A DNA stretch of 64,000 nucleotides from NCBI RefSeq assembly GCF_002775205.1, contig NC_036460.1, positions 17,078,402-17,142,401 of the forward strand, given 5' to 3'. Under the pieces are notes generated by a model. That model did no database searches and had not been told where the DNA came from. It saw only the letters and a program-made list of their open reading frames with translations. Source of the DNA: Xiphophorus maculatus. Its lineage: Eukaryota; Chordata; Actinopteri; Cyprinodontiformes; Poeciliidae. Shown one piece after another: positions 36,401 through 48,240 of this stretch; within the stretch, counting starts at the first letter, position 1; the number at the start of each line of letters is the position of its first letter. A program made the translations under genes and the position numbers.

Positions 36401-39400
36401 GATGATGCCACATTGCAAGTGGAAGCCAGAAAGTACGAGACGAAGCACAGTGACGCGCATTATGTTTCTGTTAGCTGATAATCAACTTTAGTGACAGCTG
36501 TAGCACAACTGGAGGTTAAAGCTGGGAGAGCTGGTGAACTGTGTTTAAACAGCGAGTCCATCTGATTATGGGGATGAGAAGATCTGGAGATAGTTCAGGT
36601 GGGTAGGGTGGACAGGCAAGGCTGGCAGTCACGCCCATATGTCACAGCATGGATTAGGGATGAGGTGAAGTTAGAGTAAGCAGGTAAATGGAGAGCTAGC
36701 AGGGAGCAGCAGTTGTGGTTGTGCATTTAAAAACCTTGCATCACTGCTACACTGAGCATAAAAAGAGGTCAGTCTTTTTCATTTTTCTGTCTTTGCCAAC
36801 ACATTTAGAAGCAGTTACACATACAACTGCATTTCAAGGGATTACAATATTATCCAAGGGTTATTTTAATGATTCAATTCAAAAAGCAACACATTACACA
36901 GATATATATTTCAACTGTTTATCATCACTTTTGCTGATTATGACTTTTGCAGCTAATGAAAGCCCCAAATTCCGTTTCTCTGAAAATAGAATATTGCATG
37001 ATAGTAATAAAAAGGATTACTAATGCAGAAATGTAGGACTACTCCTTACAGTTAAGGAAAGCATTTTCCTTAACTATAACAAATACATTAGTGTATCAGC
37101 TGTTTCAATCTAATGTGAATTTTGAGTGAACATTTAAAATGCCCGAAAATAGGGGAACAAACCCAAAATGTTAGACGCTTTCCTTTTACTCATTTGGAAT
37201 AAATTAGGCTAGGAAACACGTAATTTCATCAGATGTTGACGTTATGGATTGTTGTAATAAACAAGATACACAGGTTGTAAGCTAACATGGACCACACCAA
37301 ACCCAGCTGTTGTGATGTGGCAGTGAAGTGATCAGTCTGTGACTCTGTTGAGAAGCTTAGGCTGATTTAATAACGGAATTAAGGTAATTTGTATTGTTGG
37401 TTCTGGGATCTTTTACCTTCCTTTTGATAATACACCAAAGTTTTCTCTGGAAGACTGCGGCGTATACAGTCAAGCAAAGTGAAAATACAGTGGACCAACA
37501 CTAGCTGATCACTTGATTGGAAACTTCACACAAGAGCTCAAGCAACTTTTATTCTGAGCACTTTACACCTTGCATTTGAAAAGAAATACAACATTTACTT
37601 TCATCTCTGGTTCAAGGAGTGACTTAGCACAAGGAATGGGGCTGTTGTAGTTCAACTCCTGCTTCCGGCTATGTGTCATGTCTCTTGATGCACTGACTCC
37701 AGCTGCAGGGCAGTAAATCTCCCTCAAACTCTTCCTTTCTGCTTCGCAATCCATTCAACTCTGTGGTTGTCACTGTTCCTTGTGCAACTTTTTCTACACA
37801 TTTTCCTACCACTTAACATTCCATGAACGTGCTCGGATACAGCACTCTGTGAAGAGCTAACTTCTTTAACAGTGGTCTTTTGAGGCTTAGCCTTCAATTA
37901 ATGTCTTCTGGACAAAAAATCAAGTTAGCAGTCTTCCCCACTCTTGTGTAGGTGCTAACAACAGCATTACCTAACATTTCTGTAGGTAATAGTAGGTGAT
38001 TTCAAAATCACCTACTATTGGTCTAATTTTTGGAGAAACTGAATTTTTAGAAACTATAAATGCACATAAAAAACATCTAAAATATGTCTGTGTAATGAAC
38101 CTACAGAATGAAATTCACTTTTTAAACTATATTGCTTCAAGAAATTATTTTTTTCTGTGATTTTCAAATTTATGTGGATGGACCTGTTTAAAGATGCAAG
38201 AGAGAGCCTTTTTGTATTTTCTTTTAAATATTTTGGCTATTATTGTGGCACATCTTTTGTTTCAGGCAAAACAGGTTATATTCCACTCTGAACTCATCTG
38301 AAATTTTAATTGTATTCCAGGGAGTTGTGATATTACCTTGCTGGAGGCAGTTTGGAGTGTCGACAAGTTCTAGCTCTACATGGACTTTATGAGCTCCTAG
38401 CTAAATTCGGCTTTAGCAGGTGTGGGTATAGCAACAGTTGGGGTTGGCACGAGAGTCAGTGTCAGAAGCAATGGGCCAATGAGAGTGGAGTGAGGGTGGG
38501 AACAGCAGTAGCAGCGTTTGGAGCGGTATCGAGGAGCAATGGTTACTGACCCCTCACTCAGCTGGATAAAACTACTGGTCTCCTCGTGGGGGTCATCTTC
38601 AGGGGTCATATGAGACCAGCTCCCCATGCTCTCTTCACTGCTAGCACTCATTGAACGCTTGTCCCTCTTCACTACTGCAGCCACCGCCACAGCTGGTCTG
38701 TCCCTCTCACTGCTGGGGGAGAGCAAACCGCAACATGGTGGGAGTGACCAGCAACTGAGTGAGCACAATGACCGCTGCAGTCTTTAGAAACTCTGGATGA
38801 TGTTCTCAAATCTCTGTGTTCACAGTTTGTGTACCTAAAATCTCAAAACTGCATTTTAAGAAGCCACAGTGGGTTAATTTAGACTATGTTACATAGCCTT
38901 TGTAAACTTACTAGAAATAGAAAGCCTTTATAGTTTTATTTTACAAAATAAAACTACAATGTGCTACATGAATACATAGTTAATTTATTTCCATATCTTC
39001 CATGCATCAGCAAACATCATTCTCGTGGGCACTTCTGGGTGTTGTTTTTTTTCTTTTTTTACCTTCTTTATTTGTTTGCAAACTTATTAAATTAAGCCAT
39101 AATTAGATGCTTGAAAGCTGCCATCCTCAACAATTCTTGAGGGAAATCAGATTTAATTGAACAGGCGAGTGATTGAGTTCCCCTTTGACAAAAGGGAATA
39201 ACAGTTGCACTCCACTTGCTTCAGGATTACATGTATTGTGAAGTGAACGGAAGCATGTCTCATGGCTCTCTGGAGACCGAAGACTGCCAGCTTTTCGTTT
39301 ACTGTTGAGTATTGCTCATTTTGAGGATATAATTGTCATTGAAACACACAAGATCACACTTTCTTGTGTGTAGACAATTGGCAAAATACTTATCTGAATT

Positions 39401-42400
39401 TCATTTTAAACATTTTAAAACAGACATTGGAGAAAAAATTCCTTAGAGATAATTTTATTCCAGTCCTCTTCAGTGTTCACTATGAGTTTTTTTTACTGTG
39501 ACGTTTATTTTAACAAATCAATTTCCTTTATGTTTTAACTTTGATTTTGGACAATAGGCTAGTATTTTTGCCTTTTGAAAATACTAAGTATTACTGTTTG
39601 TTTCCTCTAAAATCTCAATGTTGTATTCAACATTGTGATCTAGAATCTGGATGCATAAAATGTTCCATTTATGATTTGCTGGCAGCATTTAGGATCATCA
39701 TTTTAAATTCTGCTTAAGGCTCTTTTTTTTTTATCTGGAATGCATCATGTTTGCTACCAGAGTTTCAGTGTTGTCTTGTTTCAAAAGACCCCTAGATAAA
39801 GACTCATCACCGAGGCTGTTCTCATGAAACTGAACAATCCTCAACATCTAGACGCAAAACATCCAGATAGTCTCCATGGTAATGCAAAAAATACTTTAAA
39901 AATTATCTGACGTAAAATATGATGCAATAAATAATTCTATAAAATTTCTGATATCAAAAATATAACTGTTTATTGGATGTTTTCAACAAAAGAAACCCTT
40001 TTCCTCAAACAAAACATCAGCTTTAACTTTTTGTGCACCGTACTTAATCTACTTCAGTGTCATTTAAGTGCCATCACATTAAATCTATTTCTTTCTTGTG
40101 TATTTTGCCTTTTTATAAAGAAACCACAAAAAATATATTTAGAAAACACATATACTATTGTATATAATTTACATCATTGCTATTTTATACATTTTTGAAA
40201 CTATTTTTGTCTAAATTCTATTTCACAAGTAATACAACATTTCGGATCATTTCCAACCACACCTAAGAAGAATTTATGGTCATACATATTTCTTTTTAAC
40301 TGTACACATAGTTTGTAATATCTGCACATTTCAATATAATTTTTAAACCGTGTTTAAGTTTTTGCTTGACTAATATGTTCTCTAATTAATATTTAGCTTT
40401 TAAGAGCAGCCACTAACGATAATTTCTCCAAGTGTTAATATCATAATCTTGCTAAATGTTTGACTAGTTTACTTTAGATGTGCAGGAATATTAATGCACA
40501 AAACCTCCTTGATCCTTTTGTGTATTTATCAATGCTTATGTGCATTTGTGTTCTGACTTTAATGTGGTATCCAAGAGTGATCCTTATTACAGGGAGTTCA
40601 GCTGGACAAAAGAGAGAAGACACCACAAAAAGCCTTCTGCACACAGTGCATCACCCAGACACGATGAGTCACAGCCTAGTCAAAGGTTTGTCAAACCACA
40701 CATTCTTTTAAAATTGATCCGTTTTGTATGTCAATAGTTCCCCTTTGTGCCAGCCAAACTTTGATTAAACTCTAAGAATAGCTTTGAAGTCATCTATTAC
40801 TTCTTCAGGGATATTATTTGTCCAGCTTTAATGTTTATTTTAAAAATACCCATGTGATCCGAGCTTACCCTTTACATCCTTTCATGTCTTGACAAAGACA
40901 ATTCTGTTTTGGATCAATAAACAATATCTCCTTTTTTAACAACTGACTCTCCTACAGGATTATAAGTTGTGTAATAATACCTGCTGCTGCTGGCAATAGG
41001 CATCTCCATTTGCATGACATCAACAGATGTTTCCTGGGCTCCTGTTCCTGTCCTTTCAGGCTTTGAAAGAGTCTCTTCAACCCTTTGATCTCCCTCAATG
41101 TGGATGAGTGGCACATCTCTTGGACCCCTGGTGCAAGAAGTATTGCTATCACAACTTCCAGACCCCATGCCAGACCCAGATTGCTCCTGGCTGGTTCGAA
41201 TTCGACTGCAAGCCAGATGAGACTGTTTAAAGCCTCTTCTCCTCTCAACAACGGGTGTGTGCGGCTGCGTGTGTGACCCAGCCGTTATCCCAGCTACATC
41301 TTGCTGTCCTCCAAGTGCAGACTTACCAATATCCACAATGTCAGCTGCCAATCGATTGGCAAATTGCTGCACATGAGGCTGAGAGTCTCCTGCAGCTTCC
41401 AACTCAATACTGTCCTCTGGATCAGCAATGATCTTGTTCTTTCTCATTAAGGACTCAATGGAGCTTGACCAGGTCTCATGGATCAGCATGTCAGTAATCT
41501 GATCAGTCTTGCCCCTTTGATAGAGGCAGGAGTCTGACTTACACAATCCTGTTGCTGATACTGAGTTGGTTGGATAGATATTTAGAGTGTCTCCATATAC
41601 ATTGCGGGCAAATCCATCAAAAGAGTTGGCTTTTATGGGAGAGTTGACTGTCAACCGCGAATCTGAGGACCGCCGGTCTGGGACAGAAGACTGCCGTATA
41701 CAGAAGGGTGTTCTAGGAGTAGGAGGGAAAAGACTATTGCTCCATTCTTTAGTTTTGGCAATGCCACATTCTTTGTTCTCCTTGTCCATGTCCCGGAGCA
41801 TGAAGCGGTAGAATTCCTCCGTGATGCTTTCTGTGCTAGACTGCTTAGATAAACAGGAGGAGGCTCTGATATTAAGGTGACCATTTTTCTTTGTTGCAGC
41901 CTGCTGCACAGCTGCTGCCAGGATGGTGCTGGCATTCTTCCCTGCATAGTAATCCAGCAGAAGGTCAAAACCTCTGCCCTCAGTCTCCATTTGGTTTACC
42001 ATGAACCGTGAGAACTCATCTGTGATGCTCTCACAGCTGGACTGCTTAGAAATGGAGCTGCCACGGCTTAAGTTCTGACCTAACCGACTGCCAGGGCCCA
42101 GGGTGTTTGGTGCACCTGAGGGGTCTGTGTTTTCTTCTGGAATGCTCTCATAACTAGACGCCTTTCCACGACTCCACTTTTCACACTGTAATCTGCTGCG
42201 CTGCTGGCCTGACTTGGAGGTGTCCACCACGTTGAGTTCAGGGCAATTCATGATTCTAGCTGTGACTTCCGAGGCAAAGAGGGCAAATGGGTCCTGTGGT
42301 TCATCTAGGTTGACAGATTCATCAACCACCCTGTTAACTAGTCTCTCCATTAGTTCTGGCTGCTCCTCTGTTTTTCTTTTGATTTCGCTGAGTCGGGGAG

Positions 42401-45400
42401 CCCGGTGTTTTCTAGAGGCCACATTGCTGCTTTGAGACTCCTTCCTCCTTAAAACTGTACGGCAAGTTGGCATCAAGTAGGTCTCTGGTACTTCAGTTGA
42501 TGTCCCATTAAGGGCACAAAACCAAGGCTGTTTTCCTGTGGAGTTTTCAAGACAAATGGCTGCCAGTTCTGTAGCCATTGACACCACTGTGGCAGCTAAA
42601 TCCTCAGCATAACAAGTGATAGGTGCCTTAAAGTCAGAATCCATTCTTAACGAGAGAAGGGAGCTGCAGGAGTTGAGGGACGACTGTGAGACTAGAGAGG
42701 TTTGTTTGCTGTCACTGCCCATCATTATTCGACCCTTCCTTTCTGTGTTGTGAGATGGTATTTCACCTAAAGCTTCTCTGATGACAACATTGTTCTGCTG
42801 CTGATCAGGCAAATCTCTAGGTTTAGGCTGACTTTGTCTGCGTTGAGATTGCAGCTGCTGTTCTTTAAAGAGTGGTGTAGTGGAAGAAGCCACTACATCT
42901 CCTTCTTCAGGGACATATTTCTTCTTCAGTCCTGGGACCATGGAAAACCTTTCTGTACAGTGGAACAGGTTCTCACTGTTAGTGGAATGACTCATGCCAA
43001 CCAAACTCTTCAGCTGACTTAATGGATCCTTGCTTTCCTTTGCAGCATCAGGTTCTAGAGGACAAATGTCAATCTTCTGTACTTCCTCTGACCCTTGGTC
43101 ACCTTCAGAAATGTGACTGATCTTCTTTTGGGTCAAGCAGAGAATATCAAATAACAAATTGTTTACGCTGTCCTGAAGAAAGACCTGGAGGCTGGGGGCA
43201 TCTTTCCCAGCACCCTCCAGTTCCTTTTTCTTTTTGGCCTTCTCTAAAGCATGTTTGAATAGACTGTCAGCAACCTCATTTATTAGGTCGTCCACCCCAC
43301 TCTCATCCATGCAGCACTTTTTGGGACACGTAATGCCATCCACTATCTTGCTATGTGTTCTCTCCAGCAAGTGTGCCACACTCTTGTAGCCTTGTGGTTG
43401 AGTCAGGACCTCTGCTGCTTCCCTGTGCAAAATCTCAGCAATGTTAGCTCTGAATGCTTCCACACTTGTTCCTGCTGCCACACTGCAGTGCAGAGGGAAG
43501 GCTGTGGAAGCCTTGGCTGCAGACATCAGACCATGGGAGGCTGTGTAGGCCTCAGAGGAATCTACATCAGAATCACCATCTCCAACGGAGTCCTCAGTTA
43601 ACTCCACAGCTGCTACTGCTCCGGCTACTTGTGCCATGCCACACATAGCTGAAGACACAGAATAGTCACTTCTCTCCTTTACTTGCTGCAGCTCCTCCTC
43701 TGTTACCTCTACTGAAGCAGAATCAAGAGTAAGCTTTTCAGTCAGTTCTGGGGAAGAAATGGTGCCAATAACACTCGCTGCACAGGCCAAAGCCATTTCA
43801 ACATGTTTGTGTCCACTGCTGTGTTGAGAAGTTGGAGCCTGCGTCCCAGTCTCCGGCATTTCCTCTGCCTTGGCAGGAATATTGTGATCATGCCTGTGTG
43901 ATGGTTGTGTCTCTGACCATTCTGCTGCTCCATCTGAGTTGTCTGGGCTCTGAACTATTACAATTTTGGGTAGTTCAAAAGAGCAGGTCCGTTGTTTTGA
44001 AGGCTGCTTGGTCTTTGAAGATCTGTTGGAAGGACAACTAGAGAGGGACACACTGATTGCTGCCTCAGGGACAAAGGAAGTTTCATCTTGAGAGAGTCGT
44101 ATGAAGGCATCTTGCAATACCGACTCAGCTAGATTGGTTGCGTAGTGACCAGCAGATTCTTTTGTATGAACACTTGCACTTGGAAGTCCTTCCCTTTTCA
44201 CGTCACTATCATCTTGGCTGTGATGACGAGCAAGCTGTCCCCTGTGACACAAATGTCTGACACAGTGATTCTGTGAAGCTTCAACTGAGCTGTTCCCCAC
44301 GTCACCACTCACTGGTTCTGCGAGGAGACAGGGGAAAAGAAAAACAGGCAATGAAGAATGTCCTCACTGATCTGAATTCAACTCTGACAGTTTCTGCAAG
44401 CTAAGACTAGAACAATATTAACATATATATATTTGTTTACCCTCAGAAAGATTTTGAATGAAGTTTGTCCCATTTTTATTATCTTTAAGCATAATTTCAC
44501 ACTCTTTTCTCTATATTTACTGATCCTGGTTGTAAAAAAGTGTCAAACTCCAACACTCTGCTAAAAATCTTACCATTTCTTAAGCCGTCATCTTCACTAT
44601 CCTCTCCAAGGTGTTCTGATGCCGTTTGGAAGTCCTCTTCAATTGACGAGATTGAACGATTGGTGTCATCATCAACCTTTTGTCCAGTAGTTTGGCCGTG
44701 CTGCAGTTGTTGCTCCTTTCCCCACTGCATGCCAATCAGAAATTTGTTGATCTCTAAGATGATGCTGGCAGGAGGGGTTGAGTGCCTCTTCCCTGAACAT
44801 GGAAGCAAGCACACACCTGTGCGCTGCCCACCCTGAAAGAAGAAGAAATCTATCTAGAATCTTGGCATATAAATTTGATATGCCTGCATGCACACTAGGA
44901 GCAAAGTTAAGTAAAACTCTAAGTCATACGTAAAACCAAAAACATTAAGTTCCCTCTGTGCCCATTTCATGACTTTTCTAAAGCAAACTAATATAAATTA
45001 TTTAAAAGTTTCTTATTAGGAACAAGAGTTCCTAATAAGAACTTTGGACTTAAAAGTACAATTCATTTCAAAGATTTCTTAAACCTTGCTTTCTATCTTT
45101 GATAAAACCTAGGGCTTCTGACTAATGCATTGGTGGGTAGTTAATATTTGCAGTAATCATAGTTAGCTATGACTGATTTCCAGATTATAACTCGAAGTCA
45201 ATTCAAACTCATTCCACAAGTGCTTTTGGTTATCAAGTCTAAATATTATTTTCACTGGCTTCTGTTTCTTGTGATTAACTGAATATTTAGAATGATAATG
45301 TGAATTCAAGCTGAACTCACTGAGAACAACCATGTGTTTTTGACAGAGCCATTTTGCCTTTGATTTTAGTACAAAACATTACAACAAATTATTGTTATAT

Positions 45401-46763
45401 TACTGCTTCCAACTCTCTGACATTTATCACATTGGGCATTATGATTTGTTTTACTGACTCAAAACATCTGTTCTAGTGTGACTCCATACAGCAGTTTGAA
45501 TATCTTAGTGGCATGCAAACTGTATAGTTATGACTGGATATAACAAATACAACCAAACAAATATTACATTCCAAACAGTTCTTTTGGAAATGTGTATTGT
45601 TAATTCACATTTAAAAGTCCATGTAAACACTTTGTCTTTTTATGGTTAGGATGTTGATTAGCCTCCATAAAAAGTATTTTTTTTCCCCAAATGAATGTAG
45701 AGGAGTTAGAGTTTCATGTAGAATTAATTTGAAGTGATGCTGAGTTCAGTATTTTTTGTATAGAACCACTGGTCTAGATCGTATAAAGGGTCAAGGCTCT
45801 TGGGTCATAAATTCCATGATTGTGGCCTAAGTTGCTTTCCAACCTGTAAGGCATAGAGACTGGGTGGAAAGAGAACAAAGTGAGTCCTAGTGAAGCAAAT
45901 TTTAAATGGGCTTAACTCTGTTTACTTTCTTAGTGAATTTGTTTTGCATTATATCACTTTATGTGAAAAATAATCAAGACAAAACCATGATTTTACAATA
46001 AATTAACCTTGCAGTTTGGCAGCAAAGGTCTACAGTAATCACTAAGCTATACAGCAAGTATAACTACCACAAAAGGTTTGGATCTAATCACAATACATTA
46101 TTGCATAATGGAACAATTTGCACACTTTACAGTCCAGAAAATTTGCGAGACGTGAAGCCTACTGCACACTTACCTGCAAAGGGGAGTGTGGGTGTGTTTG
46201 GCATATTTCTGACGTTTCCAGGCCACCGAGCAGTAGGATCTCATTTTCTTTGGGCTGGTGGATGGTCAGTAATTCAACAAGCTTTGGCAGGTCTGGAGAC
46301 ACTGATGCCAATTTCTGCAAGACACATGCCAACCACAGAGACAACACTTAATGATGGAAAAAGACTCTTATGAAGATTCAAACTGAATGTAATATGCTTT
46401 ATGTGGATCTAAGGTAAGTCCATGTAATTACAGGTTCCATCCTGTGATAAGTCCTGAACCGCATGGAATTTTTATTGAGCGCCCACTGCCAGCTGCAAAA
46501 AAGGCTACAAAATCTGCATATCATTTAACAAATAAAACCTGTAATTTTGGGTAACGATCTTGAATCCATGGCAACGGAAGCAAGATGCTTATGTGGAATA
46601 CAATGAACATAGTTCATGAGTGATATAAAGTGGGCAGGAAATATAACAGAAAGTTAGAACAACCGGAGGGATGAGAGTGCAAATGAGCAAGAAATTGACT
46701 CACCTTGTTGTTTTTATCATCTCGACAATTTGTTTTTTGAGGGTCCAGATTCACAAAACAGAT
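33484..46763 (-). CDS. sphkap: SPHK1 interactor, AKAP domain containing (SPHKAP), lacking N-terminal exon(s)
   Basis: Nine exons join in phase on the minus strand: 46704-46763, 46174-46314, 44574-44832, 40981-44317, 38551-38712, 36293-36376, 35894-35943, 33782-33966, 33484-33639 (1477 codons plus stop). The first exon here (ICFVNLDPQKTNCRDDKNNK) matches human CFVNLD, so about 100 N-terminal residues are missing. Landmarks: LASVSPDLPKLVELL, HQPKENEILLLGGL, SISSIEEDFQTASEHLGEDS, two amphipathic PKA-anchoring helices, and the SKQSSCESITDEFSRFMVNQ and SKQSSTESITEEFYRFMLRD blocks. The C-terminus is highly conserved (ALQWIAASELGLPALYF, ADLFSAVVQFCKLHK, SLFDWLLETL-stop). In the family SPHKAP anchors the RI subunit of protein kinase A, binds sphingosine kinase 1 and is enriched in neurons and heart. 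AKAP11 and AKAP3/4 are more distant relatives and fit less well. Confidence 0.96.
33994..34048. repeat. two overlapping inverted repeats in SPHKAP intron
   Basis: gacttctacctaa (33994-34006) pairs with 34014-34026. The overlapping word taatcaagtgtt (34004-34015) pairs with 34037-34048. The pairs are mutually exclusive. They lie 27-82 nt upstream of the SPHKAP exon starting at 33966, in the branch-point zone. Confidence 0.85.
37050..37075. repeat. perfect 11-bp inverted repeat, 4-nt loop
   Basis: agttaaggaaa (37050-37060) and its exact reverse complement (37065-37075), in an SPHKAP intron. Confidence 0.8.
37480..37960 (-). mobile_element. interspersed DNA transposon remnant (Tc1-like family)
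   Basis: It has the longest stretch of the repeat family also seen at 61-440, 4190-4690 and 32340-32545. The left half holds cagtggaccaacactagctg and tggaaacttcacacaagagc. The right half holds cttgtgcaactttttctaca, cggatacagcactctgtgaa, ttaacagtggtcttttgagg and gcagtcttcccc. Coding potential on the minus strand is broken. It lies in the SPHKAP intron between 36377 and 38550. Confidence 0.6.
37988..38019. repeat. perfect 15-bp inverted repeat, 2-nt loop
   Basis: aatagtaggtgattt (37988-38002) and its exact reverse complement (38005-38019), immediately right of the repeat at 37480-37960. Confidence 0.9.
38713..40980 (-). other. sphkap: SPHKAP intron after the giant exon
   Basis: A 2.3-kb AT-rich intron. 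The giant exon's reading frame runs on for 22 codons into it before a stop at 40914, but the strong phase-matched donor at 40980 marks this part as intronic. No other gene is seen. Confidence 0.75.
42546..42611 (-). other. sphkap: PKA-anchoring amphipathic helix 2 of SPHKAP
   Basis: YAEDLAATVVSMATELAAIC then LE, followed by NSTGKQPWFCA. It is nearly identical to the human helix (FAEELADTVVSMATEIAAIC). The hydrophobic i, i+3/4 spacing fits docking to a PKA regulatory-subunit dimer. Confidence 0.85.
44088..44144 (-). other. sphkap: PKA-anchoring amphipathic helix 1 of SPHKAP
   Basis: YATNLAESVLQDAFIRLSQ, identical to the human segment as I recall it. It has alternating hydrophobic positions typical of AKAP helices. 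Confidence 0.8.
45010..45041. repeat. perfect 14-bp inverted repeat, 4-nt loop
   Basis: ttcttattaggaac (45010-45023) and its exact reverse complement (45028-45041), in the SPHKAP intron between 44833 and 46173. Nothing else is recognised in that intron. Confidence 0.88.
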
Positions 46764-48149
46764 CTGGGGGAAAGACAGATAAAGACATGACATCAGAGAA
46801 AAACTAAGACAGAGGACGATCTGCCAAAAAACCAATGCACTGCTTCTTCACAAGGACATTTCAATGACCCAAATCCTTCTGACCTTCCACAAAGACACCC
46901 TTGCAATGTTGATTTAAAGGGCCAGCAGCTGTCTGCTTTTCCTGAGTAACCACAGATCGGGCAATGTCTCTCCAGGGTTTCCATCCTTCACCTTGATTCC
47001 AACTCCCTTCTTCCTCCCACCTCACACACCTTTGCCTCAGGCTGCAAGTTTAATGGTGTGTAATAGAGTCTTCATGTCAGTGCTGGGAATTGGGGACTCT
47101 TAACAGACGCTGTTTGAATTAACAGCAAACTCTTTTGTGAGTTGGTGTGGCCACGATGAAATAAAGATAGAGCAGCTCTAAGGACCATGTGGAGGTGGTT
47201 CAGCATATACGTGCAAGGTACTGTGACACACTGAGAAAAGAAAGATATTTATGTCTCAGTCACATACGCATCCGACATTTCCAAGTACCTGGTTGTCGTT
47301 GCAGATCAAACCTGATCATACTAAGGCTAATGACTTACTGTTGCTTTTTTACCTCGGTATTTCTATACTGGCTATATCTATTATTACCTTTTTACATTTT
47401 CTATATTTATCAACTTCCTATAAATAAACATAGACTGAAATTATTTGACATGTAGCTAAGAAGAGCTAGAGTCACCCAAGAGAGCTTTGAACAGCACTTG
47501 TGAGACATACTATTTTTTACATCCTTTTCATTTTTTAAAATATATTTTTGCTATATAAGATGAGACATTTCCCCGGAAGGTTGTATCATAATGCCACAGA
47601 AGATCACACGTCAAGGTCTGTGTACTTTATATTCTATCATTTTTTAATATTATATCACATCATGCTAACTTTCAATCTACATTGTAAAATCCATTACAAG
47701 AACAAAAGGTGCAGCAACAAACCTGGTTCACAAAATCAGAGAATATGGATAGGTGATTAATTTAAAATGTTATTATTAAAGAGGAGGGCTGCACAGTATT
47801 AGAAAAACATGACAATGTGATATTATTGTTATATTTCCTGATAATATGTTAATGAGATAAACCATTATTAACCAAATACATTATTTTAATACATACATTT
47901 TTTTATCATGTTTATGTTTTCAACACTTATCCAGAGGTTTAACATCTAGACCACTAAGATCTAGACAATATATGGACATTACCAGCAGTAAAAGTCTATG
48001 CAACTGGTCATAGTAATATGTTACTGGCCAGCAGAGTTTGTGTGCATGGTCCCAAAAATTTTATAGTCTGGTAAATACTGAAACAAGGCAGTCTTGTGCA
48101 ATTACAAAGCAGCACACATTGCTACTACAATGACATAATCTCAATATAT

Positions 48150-48240
48150 ATATATTCCTTTATTTAATCAGGTAAACCCCGTTGAGATCTAGATCTCATT
48201 TTCAAGAGGGACCTGAGCAAAAATTTTCAATACACAATCA
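48150..48240. repeat. common fish interspersed repeat fragment
   Basis: cctttatttaatcaggtaaa, then ccccgttgagatctagatct and ttcaagagggacctgagcaa. This string is a familiar dispersed repeat in teleost genomes; its class is uncertain. Confidence 0.6.

Larger units (their letters stand above)
40981..44317 (-). other. sphkap: SPHKAP giant exon (3337 nt)
   Basis: A single uninterrupted coding exon of about 1112 codons, flanked by an acceptor (ctcctcgcag) and donor (agcag|gtatta). It encodes the disordered, serine-rich middle of SPHKAP with both PKA-binding helices. Human SPHKAP also has one very large exon here. Conserved blocks include ELPKIVIVQSPDNSDGAAEW, HVEMALACAASVIGTISSPE, HKAPRLSEIKRKT-like HRAPRLSEIKRKTEEQPEL, SRLTVNSPIKANSFDGFA and CKSDSCLYQRGKTDQITDML. 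Confidence 0.95.

Noticed and set aside
40914-40980. Continuation of the giant SPHKAP reading frame to a stop at 40914, giving a different C-terminus ending VVKKGDIVY
   Set aside because: A strong donor at 40980 is in phase with the next exon (38551-38712), and the exons beyond it match the conserved SPHKAP C-terminus. The extension looks like intron read-through. An intronic poly(A) isoform is possible but unsupported.
46793-46984. Cys-rich 63-aa minus-strand ORF just upstream of the first SPHKAP exon seen
   Set aside because: The CPICGYSG motif looks zinc-finger-like, but it does not match the SPHKAP N-terminus and has no donor joining it in phase to the exon at 46763.
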